DNA from: Emergomyces orientalis
Taxonomy: Eukaryota > Ascomycota > Eurotiomycetes > Onygenales > Ajellomycetaceae
DNA length: 64,000 nt
Reading direction: 5' to 3'
Assembly (NCBI GenBank): GCA_002110485.1
Contig: MOWL01000047.1
Location: 434,001-498,000 of the forward strand
Made by a program: the position numbers and the translations under genes
Part shown: piece after piece, positions 60,701-64,000 of the stretch
Layout of the letters: each line of letters begins with the position of its first letter
Position numbering within the stretch: position 1 is the stretch's first letter
Notes under the pieces: generated by a model
What the model was told of the DNA's origin: nothing
The model's input: only the letters and a program-made list of their open reading frames with translations
Database searches by the model: none

Positions 60701-61873
60701 TCTGGAATGCAGTTGACAAGGAACGAGATGAGGCAATCAGAAGCCGACACCCTGATATTTCGAGACGGCGAGGCAAGGAATGATGAGATAAGGTCAAAAA
60801 GCTCCGGGAGCTTCTCAAACGTCTCTTCCGGGTTCACCTGCGCCGATACGTCGTAACCCCTGGAAAGCACAGCAATCCACGGAGGAAGCAATTGCGAATC
60901 GTTCTGTGCAGGTTTCAATTCCGAAATCGCCGCCATAAGCCGCGGCAGCTTCGCCGAGGAGAAATCATCCGCCATGCCTTCGAAAATAATCTCGAATACC
61001 TCAAACGCCGCCATAGTTAGATATTCATTGGACGACTTTGACACATTCATGAGTAACTCGCACAATGGCTCGATCTTCTTCGTCGGCCAACCGCCCGAAG
61101 CGGAGGCAATGGTCTTCACCAACTGCACGGCATGGATGACCATTGGCTCATGCTGGCTCGCCTGCTGTTGTCCATGTCGACCCTTTTTGGCCTTTGCCGC
61201 TGCAGTAGTACTCTCGTTCAGTGTGTGAAGTGCCGTTTCCGCACACATATCCGCTGCGGGATGGTCCAGCGAAGGGCTCGGTGGTGGATTTTTCAGTACA
61301 TGCACCAATGTATCGTGCACCCGCTTGCGCACTTTGGGTCTGTGATCTACCGCCAGTGCCATTAGGCCAGCTATGGCCCTGCGCGGCCCTATCTGTGTCG
61401 GCGGCAGAGCCCATGCTGCCGCATCCTGGGCGACCAGCAGCGACTGTAGGCATCCCACAGACGATTTGAGCAGTGGGGCTTCTGCTTCGGGCAGTGTGAG
61501 GGCGGGTGCAAGGCTGGTGAGGATCTGAGAGAACTTGGAGGTGAGGAGCGGGGCGGGGACAAAGGGAGCGACTGTGTCGAGGAGATAGACGATGGAGGAA
61601 GCGAGTTCCTTGTTGACGATGCCCTGGGTCGTGGAGATTGCCTGGCCTAGCAGGGCGAGGAGGGCAGCGAAGTATGCGGTTGCGGTGAAGTCGGCATGTT
61701 GGTCGCGGAGTGTATCTTCGACTGCGGAGAGGACTACTGAAGTCTGTAATTTATTATTATTATGATTATTTTGGTAAATTCGCTTTGGCGGGCGGTGTGT
61801 GGTTCCTTACATGGTGCTGGTTTTGTAGCTTAGGAGATTTTATCTTGTCGAGCTTTTCCTGCAGCGAAGCCAT
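57742..61873 (-). CDS. RRP12: RRP12-like pre-rRNA processing/export factor
   Basis: Three exons on the minus strand (61873-61811, 61743-59833, 59757-57742) give 1329 residues. Rrp12 is a HEAT-repeat protein of the nucleolus and pre-ribosomes needed for 18S/25S maturation and subunit export. Evidence includes the short first exon (MASLQEKLDKIKSPKLQNQ), continuous alpha-helical repeats through about residue 990, the NUC173-type region (roughly 370-580, around WMEVFNVLAAMFDALKWKSF and FVPLSEALFQRVLEYGN), and the conserved GRLKSKVKGILERLIRRFG followed by a basic RKERERRKRKKTQ segment. The tail has acidic patches, QYIRELSPESNPLDLLAPDA, and a Gly/Arg-rich end (SGGGGRGGRGFRAGGRGRGRR) suited to RNA binding. 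Length is near the fungal norm. No internal stops. Confidence 0.95.
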
Positions 61874-62936
61874 AATGCAAACAAAGTGTATCCCTTGCTC
61901 AGAGGGGACTCACTGCTAGCAAAAGGTGCTGCCAACTACCTGGTGGTGGTTGGGTGGACGATGTCTATATTTCGAGTGTTCGTTGTGGAATTGAAGCGGA
62001 TAAAAATTTAAGTTAAATTATTTAAAATTTTTTTTTTTTTTTTTGTGAATTTTTTTTTTATCGATAGCAGATTTTGTGGGGCGGAAAAAGGAGACACAGA
62101 CAACATAGTACTGCACAAACAGCAGCAATAGACCTATCTATATTAAAACAACGGGATAGTCTGTTGTAGATCTAGAACTACCCGAACGAAATAAAAGATT
62201 TATATTTGTGTTCTAAATATTTTATTCTGCTCTTTTTCCTCTGATTTGATATTGATCTGCCACAATATGGAAGGATGGAGCACCATATAAACCAGGGCAA
62301 TCTGGGGAATCGCTCTCAAAGCAGCTCGTATTTATATCTATATCGAAGACAACCCCAAGGGGTGTTGGGATTTAATCGATCCTCTTTTCACCATTTCCTC
62401 ATACCCCGCTCTCTCTTTTTTTCGCGCACAGGTTGGAAGCATTTCACAATACTCTGCATCGCCTGGCAGTATTTTCATCATCCAGCCGCCAATTTTTGTT
62501 TTTCAGCCTCCACCTTTTATTTTTTATTTTTATTTTTATTTTTATTCCATTTCCGTCCATATCATGTTTTATCCACTCAGATACCAAGAGCTCATTCATG
62601 ATTGGTTGAGGGTGGTGTTGTAACGTAAAAGCGCATATAGAGCTCAGGGGAAAAAGACCTCTGACTCCAACAAAAGTAAAGGTCTTGCATAAAAACAGTA
62701 AAAACAACATAGCGTCGTCGGACGCACGCTCTCTAGCCTCTTTGAATAAATAATTGAGGTTCTCATGTGTGACGCTGATAAAATGTTGTGCCACGAAAAT
62801 AAATTGCCGTCGTCCACTGGCTTATTTTTCCTTAGAGAAGTAAGGGCAATGAAGTCACCGCGGTGTGCCGATCTGTAACGTTTACACTGAAAAAACAACA
62901 TAAAAAATTAATAAAAAAGACATCAGCTTGAATATT
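61874..62936. promoter_or_regulatory. RRP12 promoter and LSM1 3' region
   Basis: Poly-T/A tracts at about 62028-62058 and T-rich blocks (62517-62545). No coding sequence seen. Both flanking genes are on the minus strand. Confidence 0.5.
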
Positions 62937-63926
62937 TTAAAACAAAATTTCTCCACTATGCTCAGCCTCGAAGCCGAGGGTCTGTAATTTGGTATTGCGG
63001 CGTTTGTCGCCCTTCTTTCGTTCGTTATCTTCTTGCTTTTTCAACGCAAAGACTTCTTCGAACGGTGCCTGGCGGTAACCTGGTGGGATATCATCCTCTT
63101 TGTCTAGATCCTGGATTTGCGCAACTCAAACGATCAGTAGCTGTGGGGGATTAAGAACGTGGAATGTTGAAAAAAAAAGTTTTTGGAGGGGTCGCAACGT
63201 ACCACTTCTCCTAATAGGAGCACGTTCTCTCCTCGAACTAAATAGATTCCTCGTTGTATATCTGCGAAAAGATTGCCGGCATAGAGCCGTTCAACGGTTC
63301 CTTGGAGGACAAGGTTGGCTATAATAAATGAGCATATTACATTAATATAAGTTGATCATTTCATGTGCCAGCAAAGAGTATAGGCCAATTTGGCATAGGT
63401 TGGAATCATGATAGAGTGAGGGAGATCTGGTTTACCAAACTGGTCCCAACTACGCAGCACACCGATCAACTTGCGTCCGTCGCGGAGAACGAGAACGAGT
63501 TTTTCTATAGGGGGACACCGCCCGCCAAAAAGGCGCGGGAGAGTTAGTTTTTCCCTGTATATAGATATATGCATATAGTTTCCAGCGCGCCGGTATATGA
63601 CAGCTCAATTCGGAAGCTTTTAAACGGGTGTGCGCAAAAGGGTACTGCTTACTATCAGTCAAATCTAGGAGTTGCGCCGCAGTCGTGAACATCTGCGGGG
63701 GCAGCTGAGGTGGGGCTGGTGGTATCACTGGGCCAGGAGAGGGTGTTTGACCGGGCGCAACGGGAGGAGGAGCTGGCGGAGCTTGTTGCTGGTGTGGGAA
63801 GCCGGAGTGAGGAGGGGCGTTGGGCTGCGGAGGGTAGCCTCGGTGGCCTTGGGGGAGAGAAGGTGGGGGACCACCTCGTCGCCCAGCATGGCCATTGTTG
63901 TGGTCGTGAAGGGAGAGGTTCTCCAT
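62937..63926 (-). CDS. LSM1: LSM1, U6-like Sm protein of the mRNA decay complex
   Basis: Four exons on the minus strand (63926-63653, 63504-63436, 63318-63203, 63110-62937) give 210 residues. Lsm1 is the subunit that distinguishes the cytoplasmic Lsm1-7 ring, which binds the 3' end of deadenylated mRNA and promotes decapping with Pat1. An N-terminal Pro/Gly/Gln-rich extension of about 75 residues precedes the Sm fold: Sm1 as KKLVLVLRDGRKLIGVLRSW with DQFANLVLQGTVER, and Sm2 as RGIYLVRGENVLLLGEVD. The C-terminal tail (PPGYRQAPFEEVFALKKQE and onward) is typical of Lsm1 and absent from Lsm8. The first in-frame ATG at 63926 gives MENLSLHDH, which fits. The promoter is cut by the window end. Confidence 0.95.
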
Positions 63927-64000
63927 GTCGTGCAATATGGTTTCAAATTGCGGGAGCACTGTACGGAGAAGGATTGAGGGGGAGGATTGTGGAAAAGGGT

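Noticed and set aside
1..64000. CRISPR arrays, bacterial operons or riboswitches
   Set aside because: The window is fungal nuclear DNA; tandem repeats found are microsatellites without spacer structure.

Overview
This window reads as nuclear DNA of a filamentous ascomycete. Genes have many short (45-130 bp) GT-AG introns. Recognisable core genes include the Cyc8/Ssn6 corepressor, RRP12, RPL3, LSM1, a mitochondrial dehydrogenase kinase and a KRE6/SKN1-type glucan protein. Dispersed single 5S rRNA genes, a Ty-like LTR element and fungal-specific APH/kinase-like families fit Eurotiomycetes. Onygenales is my best guess, but the order is inference only.

Left part (1-30 kb): after about 5 kb with only a doubtful membrane-protein relic come a PDK-type kinase (5.1-6.8 kb, +), an MFS permease (9.0-10.5 kb, +) convergent with an O-methyltransferase (10.9-12.4 kb, -), a conserved protein of unknown function (14.7-16.0 kb, -), a KRE6/SKN1 GH16 protein (17.4-19.7 kb, -), a broken kinase-like gene (21.5-22.3 kb, +), a solo LTR (23.2-23.4 kb), a NuiA-like small protein (23.8-24.5 kb, -), a ketosamine kinase (25.5-26.5 kb, -), RPL3 (27.4-29.0 kb, -) and a GFA-domain protein (29.5-30.0 kb, -).

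Middle part (30-42 kb) is an accessory, decay-rich block. It holds a 1.4-kb non-autonomous LTR retrotransposon with a 5-bp target duplication, a degenerate tRNA-Leu-like sequence, a truncated APH-like kinase pseudogene, a 'geranylgeranyl pyrophosphate synthetase-like' fungal gene, and directly after it a multiply frameshifted relic into which a 5S rRNA gene is inserted. A second 5S gene with nearly the same sequence and the same 5' flank lies in opposite orientation 9.4 kb away.

Right part (42-64 kb): the long intergenic regions are rich in homopolymers and microsatellites. They surround CYC8/SSN6 (45.6-49.2 kb, +), an unrecognised two-membrane-segment protein (54.8-56.6 kb, +), RRP12 (57.7-61.9 kb, -) and LSM1 (62.9-63.9 kb, -). 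Several right-hand genes serve gene expression and RNA metabolism (global repression, pre-rRNA processing, mRNA decay), with RPL3 to the left. This is not an operon-like arrangement. All exon coordinates were worked out by hand from splice sites and reading phase.
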